Assembly: GCF_013364155.1 (NCBI RefSeq)
Contig: NZ_CP054916.1
Location: 5,639,001-5,703,000, forward strand
Origin: Streptomyces sp. NA02950
GTDB lineage: Bacteria > Actinomycetota > Actinomycetes > Streptomycetales > Streptomycetaceae
DNA length: 64,000 nucleotides
Direction: 5' to 3'
Below the pieces are notes generated by a model. That model was given only the letters and a program-made list of their open reading frames with translations. It ran no database searches and had not been told where the DNA came from. Positions 54,149-63,724 of this stretch are shown here, in pieces. Within the stretch, counting starts at the first letter, position 1; every line of letters starts with the position of its first letter. Both the position numbers and the translations under genes were made by a program.

Positions 54149-54477
54149 CGCACGCTTGCCGCGGCTTCTCGCGACAGGCTTCGGCGCGCACAGCCTCCTG
54201 ATCGGTCGGCTCATGGCGCATGGCGGTGTGACCGCTGTCACCGAATGGTCGCAGTCCCTTCGGGCCTGGTCGTTACGGGCACCGAACAGAAGTCTCGTAC
54301 CGACCACACATTTTCCTTTGAGATTTGCACCTGCCATTCCGGGCGTGATTTTCTTTTCTCGCAAGCCCAACGGAAGCCACGGAGCGATTAGTTGATGGCA
54401 GAAACACCGCGGCTGTCGAATGGACCGCCGGGTCCGGTAATCCCCCTCTTGCAGCCGTGCCACCTGGAAGGATGTAC
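54149..54477. other. NRPS upstream region
   Basis: About 330 bp without a gene. It is AT-rich after 54290, contains promoter element copy 2 at 54278-54327, and ends with the GGAAGG ribosome site for the NRPS. It shows no terminator hairpin for the regulator gene. Confidence 0.6.
54278..54327 (+). promoter_or_regulatory. Cluster promoter element, copy 2 (NRPS)
   Basis: ACCGAACA (54281-54288), CCACACA (54304-54310), TTTCC and ATTTG at the same offsets as in copy 1. ACCGAACA is 23 bp before CCACACA in both. Probably the promoter or operator of the NRPS gene. Confidence 0.55.
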
Positions 54478-57400
54478 ATGACCAGCTCGCCGACTTCACT
54501 GACCGCCTGCCAGCGGGATATCTGGACCGCGAGTGCTCAAATGCCGAACAGTCCCAAATTCAACATCGGCGCCTCGGTCCAGCTCTCCGGGGATGTCGAT
54601 CTCAATGTTCTGAAGGATTGCTGCTCCCGAGCCGTCCAGCGCAACGACGCCCTCCATCTGCGTTTCGCCGAGCGGGACGGTACCCCATGCCAGTGGGCAG
54701 AACTCGAGCCACCTGTCATCGAGGTTCTCGATTTCCGGGAGTCAGCCGACCCTCGAGCGGCCTGCCTGTCTTGGATGCAGCGTTCCGCACGCCGGCCCTT
54801 CCCCCTCACGGGCGGTCGGTTGTTTGATATCGCCATGCTTCGGGAAAGTGATTCCGTCACATACCTCTACGGGACGATGCATCACATCATCGTGGACGGG
54901 TGGGGGGCGGACCAGTTTCTGCGGCAGGTGCTCTCCGACTACGCACACGTCATTCGGGCGGGCGCCCCCCTGGAGATCAACGCGCCTTCGTACCTCGCGT
55001 GTGCGGAGCAAGAGGGCCGCTATCACGGCTCGTCCCGCTGGGAGCAGGACCGGGAGTTCTACCGCCAGGAATTCGGGAACATCTCCCCACCGCTCTTCCC
55101 CGCGAAGGCGGTACGTGGTGCCACGGATGAGGGACGGCGGAGTGCCCGCCACACCTTCATGCTCGACCGAAAGCTCATCCGGAGGATCCGCGAGCGCGAG
55201 TACTCCGTGTTTGCGTTCGTTACGGCTGCGTTAGCGGCCTATCTGTCCCGCGTTCACCGCGCCGACGATGTCGTGCTCGGCGCCCCTTTCCTCAACCGGC
55301 GGGGGCTTACGGAGAAGCGGACGGTCGGACACTTCGTCAATATGCTTCCACTGCGTGCGACGGCGCACGGCAAGAGGTCACTGCACGACATCACACGCCA
55401 ACTCGAGAAGGCGACCATCGCGGCAAAGCGCCATGAGCGTCTGTCGCTCGGTGACGTGCTCCGTGCGCTGCCGTCGCGCACGGACGGCCCGCGTCGCCTG
55501 TTCGATGTGACCGTTTCCTATCTGCGCCTGCCGAACGAGGAGAGTGTTCCCGGAGTCCTCGTCGAGAAGGTCGCGCTTCCGCACGGCCATGACCAGGACG
55601 CACTGACCGTCTACATCCGCGAGTACGACGACTTCGGTGATGTCCGGGTCGATCTCGACTACGCCCTCGACGTGTTCGACGAGGACTTTCCGATCGAGTC
55701 GGCGGCCCGTCATCTCCAGGCCCTGTTGAAGGCGGGCATCGATCGTACCCATGAGCCGGTGGCCGACCTTCCGGTTCTTACCCCCGACGAGTACGAGGAG
55801 ATGGTCCGAGGCCGGAACGCGACAGCGTCGGACTACCCCGAGGACCAGACGCTGCACGGCTTGTTCGCCCAGCAGGTTGCGAGGACGCCCGGCCGGGTCG
55901 CCGTCATGGCGGACGGAACGGACCAGCCGCTCACCTACGCCGCGCTCGACGCGCGTGCCAACCAGGTCGCCCGGGCGCTGCGTGATCTGGGGGTAGGGCC
56001 AGATGACCGCGTGGCCGTCCTGATCGAGCGCAGCCCAGAGATGCTCATCGCGCTCTTCGGGGTGCTCAAGGCCGGCGGCGCGTATGTGCCCATCGCCCCC
56101 TCCTACCCGGCGGACCGCATCCGGTTCCTGCTCCAGGACAGCGGCGCCAAGGCCGTCCTGACCGGCAGCGGAGCACAGCAGCCGTCCTGTGACGCCGCCA
56201 CCCACGTGCTCCGCGTGGACTCCGAGGCCGTACAGCACCAGTCGGCCGCACCGCCGGAGCACAGCGGCGAGGAGGCCACCGCGCGCCACCTTGCCTATGT
56301 CATCTACACCTCCGGCTCGACCGGACAGCCCAAGGGTGTGATGGTCGAACACCATTCAGTGATCAATCGCTTGGTGTGGATGGACAAGCGCTACCCTCTG
56401 GGCGACACGGATGTGGTGCTCCACAAGACACCCAGTTCGTTCGATGTCTCGGTGTGGGAGCTCTTTTGGTGGGCCATCGCGGGCGCGCGCGTGGCGCTCC
56501 TGCCGGCGGGCGGCGAAAAGGAGCCCCGGGAGATCCTGCGTACGGTGGCCGAACAGGGCGTGAGCGTCCTGCACTTCGTGCCCTCGATGTTCGGCCCGTT
56601 CCTGGACCTGCTGGAGAGCTCACCCGACGCGCTCGGTCACGCCGCCTCCCTGCGGCTGGTCTTCTGCAGCGGTGAGGCACTGCCACCCGGTCTCGTCGAC
56701 CGGTTCAACCGCCTCTTCTCCTCGCGCGGCGCCTCAGCGCCCCGGCTGGTCAACCTCTACGGCCCGACCGAGGCCACCGTCGATGTGACGTACTTCGAGT
56801 GCCCCGCCGATCCGGCGCGGCCCGTCCAGCGCGTCCCGATCGGCCGGCCCATCGACAACCACCGGCTCTATGTGCTCGGCCCGCACGGGGAGCTCCAGCC
56901 CGTCGGCCTTCCGGGTGAGCTGTGCGTGACGGGTGCCGGCCTCGCCCGCGGATACCTCGACCGTCCCCAGCTGACCCGCGAGAAGTTCGTGGACGATCCG
57001 TTCTGTATGGGCGAGCGCATGTACCGCACGGGCGATCTCGCCCGGTGGCTCGCCGACGGCACCCTCGAATACCTCGGGCGCATCGACCAGCAGGTGAAGA
57101 TCCGGGGCAACCGCGTCGAGCCGGGAGAGGTGCAGAACTGCCTGTCCGCGTTCCCCGGTGTGCGCGGCGCCGTCGTGATCGACCGCACCTCGGCCGCTCG
57201 CGGAGTGCACCTGGTCGGGTACTACGTCGCCGACGACCCCATCGATCCCGCGCGTCTGCGCGCACACCTCGGCGCCACCCTGCCGGAGTTCATGATCCCC
57301 GCGCACTTCCTGCGCATCGACCACATTCCGCTGACACCGAACGGAAAAACCGATCGGAAGGCCCTGCCCGCACCGTCCTTTGGGTCCCGCGGATCCGGCA

Positions 57401-60400
57401 CCCCCGCGAAGACCGCACCCCGCACCCGGACCGAAGCGACGCTCGCGGCGATCTGGAGCGACGTGCTGGAGGTGACACCGGTCGGCATCCACGACAACTA
57501 CTTCGCGCTGGGCGGCGACTCGATCCTGATGCTCACGATCCGCGCGCGGGCCGCGGACCGCGGGCTGCACTTCTCGCTCACGGACCTGGTCAGCCACCCC
57601 ACCATCGCGGAGCTGGGCACCTGTGTCTCCGCCGGCCCGCCGGCCGGCGACCCGCCCGCCCTTGAGCCCTTCGCGCTGGTGTCGGGCGTGGACCGGATGG
57701 GTCTGGCCACGGCCGAGGACGCCTACCCGCTCACGCGCCTCCAGCTGGGCATGCTGTACCACAGCCATGAGCACGAGGAGTCGGCCGTCTATCGCGACGT
57801 CTTCCGCTACACGCTCACGCTGCGCTGGCAGGAGTCGGCGTTCCGCCGTGCCGCGGCGGACCTTGTCGCCCGTCATCCGGTGCTGCGCTCGTCGTTCGAC
57901 CTGGCGGGCTTCTCACAGCCCCTCCAGATCGTTCACCCACAGGCCACGGACTACCTCGACATCGTCGATCTGCGCTCGGTGTCCGCCCAGGAGGCCGAGG
58001 CCGAGGTGCGTGCGCACGTGGCCGAGCGGAGCCACCACCGTTACGCGTTCGGCCAACCGCCGCTCCATTTCTTCCGCGCGCATGTGCGCGCTTCCACGGT
58101 CGATCTGGTCTTCAGCTTCCACCACGCGCTGTTGGACGGATGGAGCGTGGCAAACCTCATAGCGGAACTGCTCCAGAGCTATCTCCACCACCTGGGTGCG
58201 GACAGCGCACCGGTACCGGCCACCGTGCTGCCGTCCTTCGCGCACTACGTACGCGAGGAGCGGCGCGCCCTGTCCAGTGAGGCCACGCGAACCTACTGGC
58301 GGGACAAGCTCCGCGATGCCGCGCCCGCCCCGATCGAGTCCTTCCGGCCACATGAGCCTCCGGCCGAGGACGCGTTCATCGTCCGCACGGTGGCCCTGCC
58401 CCAGCGGCTGACCGAGGCGGTTCACCAGTTCGTCTACACCCACCGGCTTCCGCTGAAGTCCGTGCTCTTCGCGGCGCACTGGCTGACCCTCCGGCTGATG
58501 CTGGGCACGGACGACATCACCACGGGCCTGGTCACCCACGGCCGCCCCGAGCAGGCCGAGACGGAACAGGTCGCGGGCCTGTTCCTCAACACACTTCCGA
58601 TACGGCCCGGGACCGCTTCGGCGACCTGGCTCGACGCCGTCCGCGCGGTGTTCCAGGAGGAACAGGACAGCCACCCGCACCGGCATTACCCGCTCGGCGC
58701 CATGCAGGAGGATCGCGGGGGCACCCCCCTGGTGGAGACCGCGTTCAACTACGTCAACTTCCATGTGTTCGCGCCATTGACCAATACAGCGGATGTGGGA
58801 CTGTCCGGCTTCCAGGTGTGGGAGAGGACCAACTTCCCGCTCCTGGTCAACGCGGTCACCGATCCCCGCAACGGGAGCGTGGAGCTGCGGATCGACTGCG
58901 ACAGCCGCGTGTTCGGCGCCTCGCAGGCCGATCTGTTCGGGCGCCGCTATGCCGAGATCCTGCACAGGATGGTCCAGCGTCCGCTGGACCCGATCGACTT
59001 CGCCTTTCTCGCCGACGACCCGGGCGACGTGGTACGCCTGATCGAGCGCCAGGCGCTGCTCAGGCCGCGGGCGGCCGCGGTCGCCTCCTCCGGCCGGCCG
59101 TGGACGTACGAACAGCTCGACCGGGCGGCCGACCGGGTCGCCCGGCGGCTGCTGGGCCTCGGCGCACGGCCCGGTGCCCGTGTCGGCATCGCCATGGACC
59201 GCTCGCCGGAGATGATCGCCGCGGTCGTGGGCATCGCCAAGGCGGGCGCGGTCTGCGTACCGCTCGACATCAGCTACCCGCGCGAGCGGCTGGCCGCGAT
59301 GCTCGAACAGGCCCGGCCCTTCCGTGTCATCGCGCACCCGCCCCACGCCCACCTCGTGGCGGACACCTCACTCCTGCTGTCGGCCGAAGCGGCCCTCGCG
59401 GACCACGATGCCCCCGGCGACGCACCACCGCTGCCGGCCATCTCTCCGGAGAGCACCGCCTATCTGCTGTTCACCTCCGGCTCCACGGGCCGGCCCAAGG
59501 GCGTGGCCATGCCGCACCGCGCGCTGGCCAACCTCGTGGCCTGGCAGAACCGCGTGCCAAGCGGAGCCGTCGGTGGGACGACGCTGCAGTTCGCCCCGCT
59601 CAGCTTCGACGTTTCCTTCCAGGAGATCTTCTCCACTCTGTGCGGCGGCGGAACGTTGCGTCTGATATCCGAAGCGGAGCGACGCGATATGCCCTCACTG
59701 CTGCGCATGCTCGACAGGGAGGACGTCGAGCGGGTCTTCCTCCCCTATGTCGCACTGCAGCAGCTCGCCGAAACCGCGGGATCGCTGGGGATTCATCCGC
59801 GCCGACTCCGGGTCCTGATCTCCTCCGGGGAGCAGCTCCGGGTGACCGAGGACATCCGCCGGCTGTGCCACGCGCTGCCCGGTGTGCTCCTGGAGAACCA
59901 GTACGGGCCCACCGAGACGCATGTGGTGACGAGCTACTCGATGAGCGGGGATCCCAGCGGATTCCCGACGCTGCCCCCCATCGGCACCCCGATCGACGGT
60001 GTGGAGATCCAGGTGCTGGACTCCCGGATGCGTCCGGTGCCCGACGGCGCGAAGGGGGAGATCTACCTCGGCGGCGCCTGTCTGGCGCACGGCTATGAGG
60101 GCCTGCCCGCACTGACCCGGGAACGCTTCGTCCCCCATCCGCGCCGTCCGCTCAAGGCGCGCCTGTACCGCACGGGCGACCTGGGCCGGGCGCTTCCCAG
60201 CGGGGACATCGTGTGCCTGGACCGCGCGGACACGCAGGTGAAGATCCGTGGATTCCGAGTGGAGCCCGGCGAGGTGGAACTGGCCCTCCTGGGCGGGCGG
60301 CATCCGGGTATCCGCCAGGTCGCCGTGGTGCCCCGGCAACGCGAGAACGGCGAGGCGGTCCTGGCCGCGTTCCTGGTCGGTGACGCGTCGTCGACCGATC

Positions 60401-61644
60401 TGGAGGAGGTCAGGTCGGGCCTGCGCTCGTCCTTGCCGGAGCATCTGGTGCCGTCGCACTACCTCTGGCTTCCGAGCCTCCCGCTGACACCGAGCGGCAA
60501 GCGGGACGACGCGGCGCTGCGCGAGATACCGCTGGCCCCGAGGCCCGCCCGGGTCCACGGTACGCCGCCGCGCGACGACTACGAGCGGGACCTGGCCGAC
60601 ATGGTCTCCGAGCTGCTGGAGATCCCCACACCCGCCGTGCACGACGACTTCTTCGATCTCGGCGGCACCTCGCTCAGCGCGATGCGGCTCGTGGTGATGA
60701 TCGAAAAGCGCTTTTCGGTGAGCATGCCGCTCGCGACCTTCGTCAAGGCGCCCACGGTCGCCAAGCTCGCGCGGTGCCTGCGCGCGGAGAGCGCCGAGAC
60801 CGTCTTCGACCCCATGGTGCCGATCCGTGCCACCGGCTCGCGCCCGCCGCTGTTCTTCGTCCATCCCATCGGCGGCAACGTGCTGTGCTACGTACAGCTG
60901 GCCAAACACCTCCCCCGCGACAGGCCGTTCTACGCGTTGCAGGCAGCCGGGAGCGAGCTGGGAACCCAGCCGCTGCGCAGCGTTCCCGAACTCGCGCGAA
61001 GCTATGTGCAAGCCATCCGGCGGGTTCAGCCACACGGTCCCTACAGCGTCGGTGGCTGGTCCTTCGGCGGCATCGTGGCCTTCGAGATGGCACGGCAGCT
61101 GAGGCAGTCCGGAGCGGAGGTGGACCACCTCGTCCTGCTCGATGCCATCACCCCGACGGCGGGGGCGGGCCGGGATACCGCACCGGACTCCCTGCTGACC
61201 TGGTTCATGTGGGAGCTGCTCTGGCTGAATCGTGGCGCGGACGCCCCGGCCGAGGCCCTTCCCCAGGGGCTGGACGAGGACGCGGCCTTCGATCTGATCC
61301 TCCAGCGAGCGGTGGACGCGGGCGTCCTCCCGCCCGGCTCTCCGAGCACCTGTGTGCGCCGCCTGTTCCGCGTGTTCGAGGCGAACTGGCAAGCGCTGCT
61401 GGACTACCACCCGGAGGCGATCGACCAGGACCTCACCCTGCTGCGCGCGACAGCGCCGCTGCCGGAGGTGCTGGAGTCGGCACACCGTGCGGTCGGCAGC
61501 TCGCACCTGGACCCGGCGAACGGCTGGCGCGCCTGGACGACCGGACGCATCGAGACCGTCGGCGTACCGGGCGACCACCTCCAGATCATGGCGGAGCCGC
61601 ACATAGCAGCCGTCGCCCAGCGCATCGCCGAGCTGACCACATGA
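54478..61644 (+). CDS. Two-module NRPS, C-A(Ser)-PCP-C-A(Pro-like)-PCP-TE, pyrrolizidine-alkaloid type
   Basis: 2,388 residues from ATG 54478 (GGAAGG site; in-frame GTG 54457 is earlier). The first C domain (HHIIVDGWG, His 135) opens the protein and probably accepts a fatty acyl-CoA. A1 has YTSGSTGQPKG (about 609) and the code D-V-W-H-F-S-L-V-D-K, the textbook serine code. PCP1 Ser is at 1015 (LGGDSILM). C2 has HHALLDGWS (His 1215). A2 (FTSGSTGRPKG, about 1665) reads D-V-Q-F-I-S-Q-V-V-K, close to proline codes. PCP2 Ser is at 2065, TE GWSFGG Ser at 2195. No epimerisation domain. One TTA codon (55231). The Ser-Pro two-module layout followed by a FAD monooxygenase is that of pyrrolizixenamide, legonmycin, bohemamine and brabantamide NRPSs. 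The product is predicted, not known. Confidence 0.93.
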   Translation: MTSSPTSLTACQRDIWTASAQMPNSPKFNIGASVQLSGDVDLNVLKDCCSRAVQRNDALHLRFAERDGTPCQWAELEPPVIEVLDFRESADPRAACLSWMQRSARRPFPLTGGRLFDIAMLRESDSVTYLYGTMHHIIVDGWGADQFLRQVLSDYAHVIRAGAPLEINAPSYLACAEQEGRYHGSSRWEQDREFYRQEFGNISPPLFPAKAVRGATDEGRRSARHTFMLDRKLIRRIREREYSVFAFVTAALAAYLSRVHRADDVVLGAPFLNRRGLTEKRTVGHFVNMLPLRATAHGKRSLHDITRQLEKATIAAKRHERLSLGDVLRALPSRTDGPRRLFDVTVSYLRLPNEESVPGVLVEKVALPHGHDQDALTVYIREYDDFGDVRVDLDYALDVFDEDFPIESAARHLQALLKAGIDRTHEPVADLPVLTPDEYEEMVRGRNATASDYPEDQTLHGLFAQQVARTPGRVAVMADGTDQPLTYAALDARANQVARALRDLGVGPDDRVAVLIERSPEMLIALFGVLKAGGAYVPIAPSYPADRIRFLLQDSGAKAVLTGSGAQQPSCDAATHVLRVDSEAVQHQSAAPPEHSGEEATARHLAYVIYTSGSTGQPKGVMVEHHSVINRLVWMDKRYPLGDTDVVLHKTPSSFDVSVWELFWWAIAGARVALLPAGGEKEPREILRTVAEQGVSVLHFVPSMFGPFLDLLESSPDALGHAASLRLVFCSGEALPPGLVDRFNRLFSSRGASAPRLVNLYGPTEATVDVTYFECPADPARPVQRVPIGRPIDNHRLYVLGPHGELQPVGLPGELCVTGAGLARGYLDRPQLTREKFVDDPFCMGERMYRTGDLARWLADGTLEYLGRIDQQVKIRGNRVEPGEVQNCLSAFPGVRGAVVIDRTSAARGVHLVGYYVADDPIDPARLRAHLGATLPEFMIPAHFLRIDHIPLTPNGKTDRKALPAPSFGSRGSGTPAKTAPRTRTEATLAAIWSDVLEVTPVGIHDNYFALGGDSILMLTIRARAADRGLHFSLTDLVSHPTIAELGTCVSAGPPAGDPPALEPFALVSGVDRMGLATAEDAYPLTRLQLGMLYHSHEHEESAVYRDVFRYTLTLRWQESAFRRAAADLVARHPVLRSSFDLAGFSQPLQIVHPQATDYLDIVDLRSVSAQEAEAEVRAHVAERSHHRYAFGQPPLHFFRAHVRASTVDLVFSFHHALLDGWSVANLIAELLQSYLHHLGADSAPVPATVLPSFAHYVREERRALSSEATRTYWRDKLRDAAPAPIESFRPHEPPAEDAFIVRTVALPQRLTEAVHQFVYTHRLPLKSVLFAAHWLTLRLMLGTDDITTGLVTHGRPEQAETEQVAGLFLNTLPIRPGTASATWLDAVRAVFQEEQDSHPHRHYPLGAMQEDRGGTPLVETAFNYVNFHVFAPLTNTADVGLSGFQVWERTNFPLLVNAVTDPRNGSVELRIDCDSRVFGASQADLFGRRYAEILHRMVQRPLDPIDFAFLADDPGDVVRLIERQALLRPRAAAVASSGRPWTYEQLDRAADRVARRLLGLGARPGARVGIAMDRSPEMIAAVVGIAKAGAVCVPLDISYPRERLAAMLEQARPFRVIAHPPHAHLVADTSLLLSAEAALADHDAPGDAPPLPAISPESTAYLLFTSGSTGRPKGVAMPHRALANLVAWQNRVPSGAVGGTTLQFAPLSFDVSFQEIFSTLCGGGTLRLISEAERRDMPSLLRMLDREDVERVFLPYVALQQLAETAGSLGIHPRRLRVLISSGEQLRVTEDIRRLCHALPGVLLENQYGPTETHVVTSYSMSGDPSGFPTLPPIGTPIDGVEIQVLDSRMRPVPDGAKGEIYLGGACLAHGYEGLPALTRERFVPHPRRPLKARLYRTGDLGRALPSGDIVCLDRADTQVKIRGFRVEPGEVELALLGGRHPGIRQVAVVPRQRENGEAVLAAFLVGDASSTDLEEVRSGLRSSLPEHLVPSHYLWLPSLPLTPSGKRDDAALREIPLAPRPARVHGTPPRDDYERDLADMVSELLEIPTPAVHDDFFDLGGTSLSAMRLVVMIEKRFSVSMPLATFVKAPTVAKLARCLRAESAETVFDPMVPIRATGSRPPLFFVHPIGGNVLCYVQLAKHLPRDRPFYALQAAGSELGTQPLRSVPELARSYVQAIRRVQPHGPYSVGGWSFGGIVAFEMARQLRQSGAEVDHLVLLDAITPTAGAGRDTAPDSLLTWFMWELLWLNRGADAPAEALPQGLDEDAAFDLILQRAVDAGVLPPGSPSTCVRRLFRVFEANWQALLDYHPEAIDQDLTLLRATAPLPEVLESAHRAVGSSHLDPANGWRAWTTGRIETVGVPGDHLQIMAEPHIAAVAQRIAELTT

Positions 61645-61709
61645 CCCGGCCACCACGGCCCGTTGAGGTTTCCGCAGGCCCCGACCTGTTCCGATGCCGG
61701 GAGAGTGAC

Positions 61710-62870
61710 ATGGCTCCGAACCGTACCCCCAAAGTGATCATTATCGGTGCCGGCATCGGTGGGTTGACCGCCGCCGTCGCGCTGCGCCGAATCGGGATCC
61801 ACGTCGAGGTCTACGAGCGTGCGCGGGCCCTTCGCACCGCCGGGACCGGACTGTCGATCATGAGCAACGCGCTCTCCGCCCTGGGCACCCTGGGGATCGA
61901 CCTCGGGCTCGACCGGCGCGGCCGGGCCATCGAGTCCTTCCAGTTGCTGACCAGTGACGGCCGTCCGATCAGAACGCTCCCGCTCAAACAGATCGGTGAC
62001 CGTCTCGGGGCGCCCAGCGTCAACATCCACCGCGCCGACCTCCAGCACGCGTTGCTCGACGCGCTCGGGGACCGCCCGATCACACTGGGCGCTGCCGCCT
62101 CCGGTTTCGAGACCACCGCGGACGGTGTCCGGGTCCACTTCGCGGACGGCCGCGAAGCCAGGGGCGATGTGCTGCTGGGCGCCGACGGTTTCCATTCGGT
62201 GATCCGACGGCAGGTGGCGGGGCCGGAGAAGGCGCGCGAAGCGGGGTACATCTGCTGGCTGGCGACCGCTGCCTGTCCGCAAGAGCCCGGCGGCTCTGTC
62301 CGTCACTACTGGGGGCCGGGGCAGCGTTTCGGCCTCATCGACATCGGCCATGGCCGTACCTACTGGTGGGGGACGAAGAACATGTCGCCTGCCGCGGCAC
62401 GCGGTTGGCAGGGGGACAGGCGGGATATCGCCCTGGCCTTCGTGGACTGGGCGGACGAGGTGCAGGCAGCGATCCGGGCCACACCCCAACAGGCGATCAT
62501 CAGCGTACCGGCACAGGATCGGCGGTTCCTCGACCGGTGGGGCCAGGGACGGGTGACGCTCCTGGGGGACGCGGCACATCCGATGCTGACCAGCCTCGGG
62601 CAAGGGGCGGGCATGGCGGTGGAGGACGCCGTCGTCCTGGCGGAGAGCCTCGCCACCGTGGCGGACGTGCCGTCCGCGCTCCGCCGCTACGAGAGCAGGC
62701 GCCGCGAGCGCACCCGGCAGCTGGTGCAGAAGTCGCGCACCCTGAGTCTGATCGAGCAGTTCGAGCGCCCCCTGCCGCGCGCGCTGCGCGACGCCTACTT
62801 CCGCTGGGTGCCGAAGTCCGTGCTGTATCGCCAGAACCAGTCCGTCCTGCGATACCGGGCCGCCGCCTGA
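61710..62870 (+). CDS. FAD-dependent monooxygenase (PxaB/LgnC-type candidate)
   Basis: A 386-residue aromatic-hydroxylase-fold flavoprotein from ATG 61710, 66 bp after the NRPS. The dinucleotide loop is VIIIGAGIGGLTAAVALRRI, the DG motif is LLGADGFHSVIRR and the second FAD motif is VTLLGDAAHPMLTSLGQG, followed by MAVEDAVVLAESL. In the pyrrolizidine pathways the matching enzyme performs a Baeyer-Villiger type oxidation that leads to ring contraction of the NRPS-released bicycle. The assignment here rests on gene order and fold; other FAD hydroxylases look alike. Confidence 0.85.
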   Translation: MAPNRTPKVIIIGAGIGGLTAAVALRRIGIHVEVYERARALRTAGTGLSIMSNALSALGTLGIDLGLDRRGRAIESFQLLTSDGRPIRTLPLKQIGDRLGAPSVNIHRADLQHALLDALGDRPITLGAAASGFETTADGVRVHFADGREARGDVLLGADGFHSVIRRQVAGPEKAREAGYICWLATAACPQEPGGSVRHYWGPGQRFGLIDIGHGRTYWWGTKNMSPAAARGWQGDRRDIALAFVDWADEVQAAIRATPQQAIISVPAQDRRFLDRWGQGRVTLLGDAAHPMLTSLGQGAGMAVEDAVVLAESLATVADVPSALRRYESRRRERTRQLVQKSRTLSLIEQFERPLPRALRDAYFRWVPKSVLYRQNQSVLRYRAAA

Positions 62871-62935
62871 TGAGGGCGGGGCGCCCGGGGCGGGCCGCAG
62901 GACATCTATTGGGTACCCGACGTGACATCAGCGTG

Positions 62936-63724
62936 ATGAGCCATTCGGAGAAGACATCTCCCGCCGCACCCTCGCGTGGCTTTCCGAAGGGGCGGAGCCA
63001 CATCTACTACTTCGTGCGGCAGTCCAGGCAGCTGGCGCCCTGCAGTTGCCTCGCCCGGGTCGACATGGCCCGGGTCAGGGAGGCACAGCGGACCTACCGG
63101 GAACGCGGTCACCACATCAGCACGACCTCCTTCATCGCCAAGGCGGCGGCGCTGGCGATTCGAAAGTACCCGGAGGCGAACGTGGCCGTTCGCCGTACCT
63201 GGGTCCCGAAGGTCCATGCGTACGAAACCATCGACTGCAAGGTGCTTTTCGACAAGGAGATCAGGGGAGTCGCCTCGGTGAGCGCTGCCGTGCTGCCGCG
63301 AACCGACCAGATGGACCTCGTCGACATCCAGCGGGCTCTCGACCATCATCGGAAGACCCCGTACGAGCAGCTCGAAGAGCTCCGTGGACTACGAGCCCTG
63401 CACCGGCTTCCCCTGTGGCTCGGTCGCATCGTCCACCACCTCGTCACCAGGGACCCCAAGAGGCGTGGAGCGATCGAGGGCGGATTCGCCGTCACCAGGC
63501 TCGGCGATCCGCGGATCACCGCCGCCTACCCCCAGACCGTCAACACCCTCAGTTTCGTCGGCGCGGCGACGGTGGACACGCCCGTGGCCCGGGACGGGCA
63601 CGTGCTGATCCGCCCGGTGATGGAACTGGTCCTCGCGTTCGATCACGCCGCGCTCGACGGTGCCCTCGCCGCACGTGTCCTCAACGAAACCTGCCGCATT
63701 CTCGAAGACTGGAGTGAGTCATGA
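62936..63724 (+). CDS. Lipoyl-less 2-oxoacid dehydrogenase acyltransferase (E2)-like protein
   Basis: A 262-residue protein from ATG 62936. It corresponds to the catalytic domain of E2 acyltransferases and of chloramphenicol acetyltransferase: ISTTSFIAKAAALAIRKYPE, then VSAAVLPRTDQMDLVDIQRA and the active-site pattern DHAALDG (HxxxDG). There is no lipoyl or peripheral-subunit-binding domain. Standalone domains of this kind can acylate small molecules. In this cluster it may set or swap the acyl side chain of the alkaloid; that is inference. It overlaps the next gene by ATGA. Confidence 0.8.
   Translation: MSHSEKTSPAAPSRGFPKGRSHIYYFVRQSRQLAPCSCLARVDMARVREAQRTYRERGHHISTTSFIAKAAALAIRKYPEANVAVRRTWVPKVHAYETIDCKVLFDKEIRGVASVSAAVLPRTDQMDLVDIQRALDHHRKTPYEQLEELRGLRALHRLPLWLGRIVHHLVTRDPKRRGAIEGGFAVTRLGDPRITAAYPQTVNTLSFVGAATVDTPVARDGHVLIRPVMELVLAFDHAALDGALAARVLNETCRILEDWSES

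Noticed and set aside
54149..63724. An MbtH-like gene
   Set aside because: I looked for the short MbtH pattern around the NRPS and saw none in the window; it may lie beyond the right edge.
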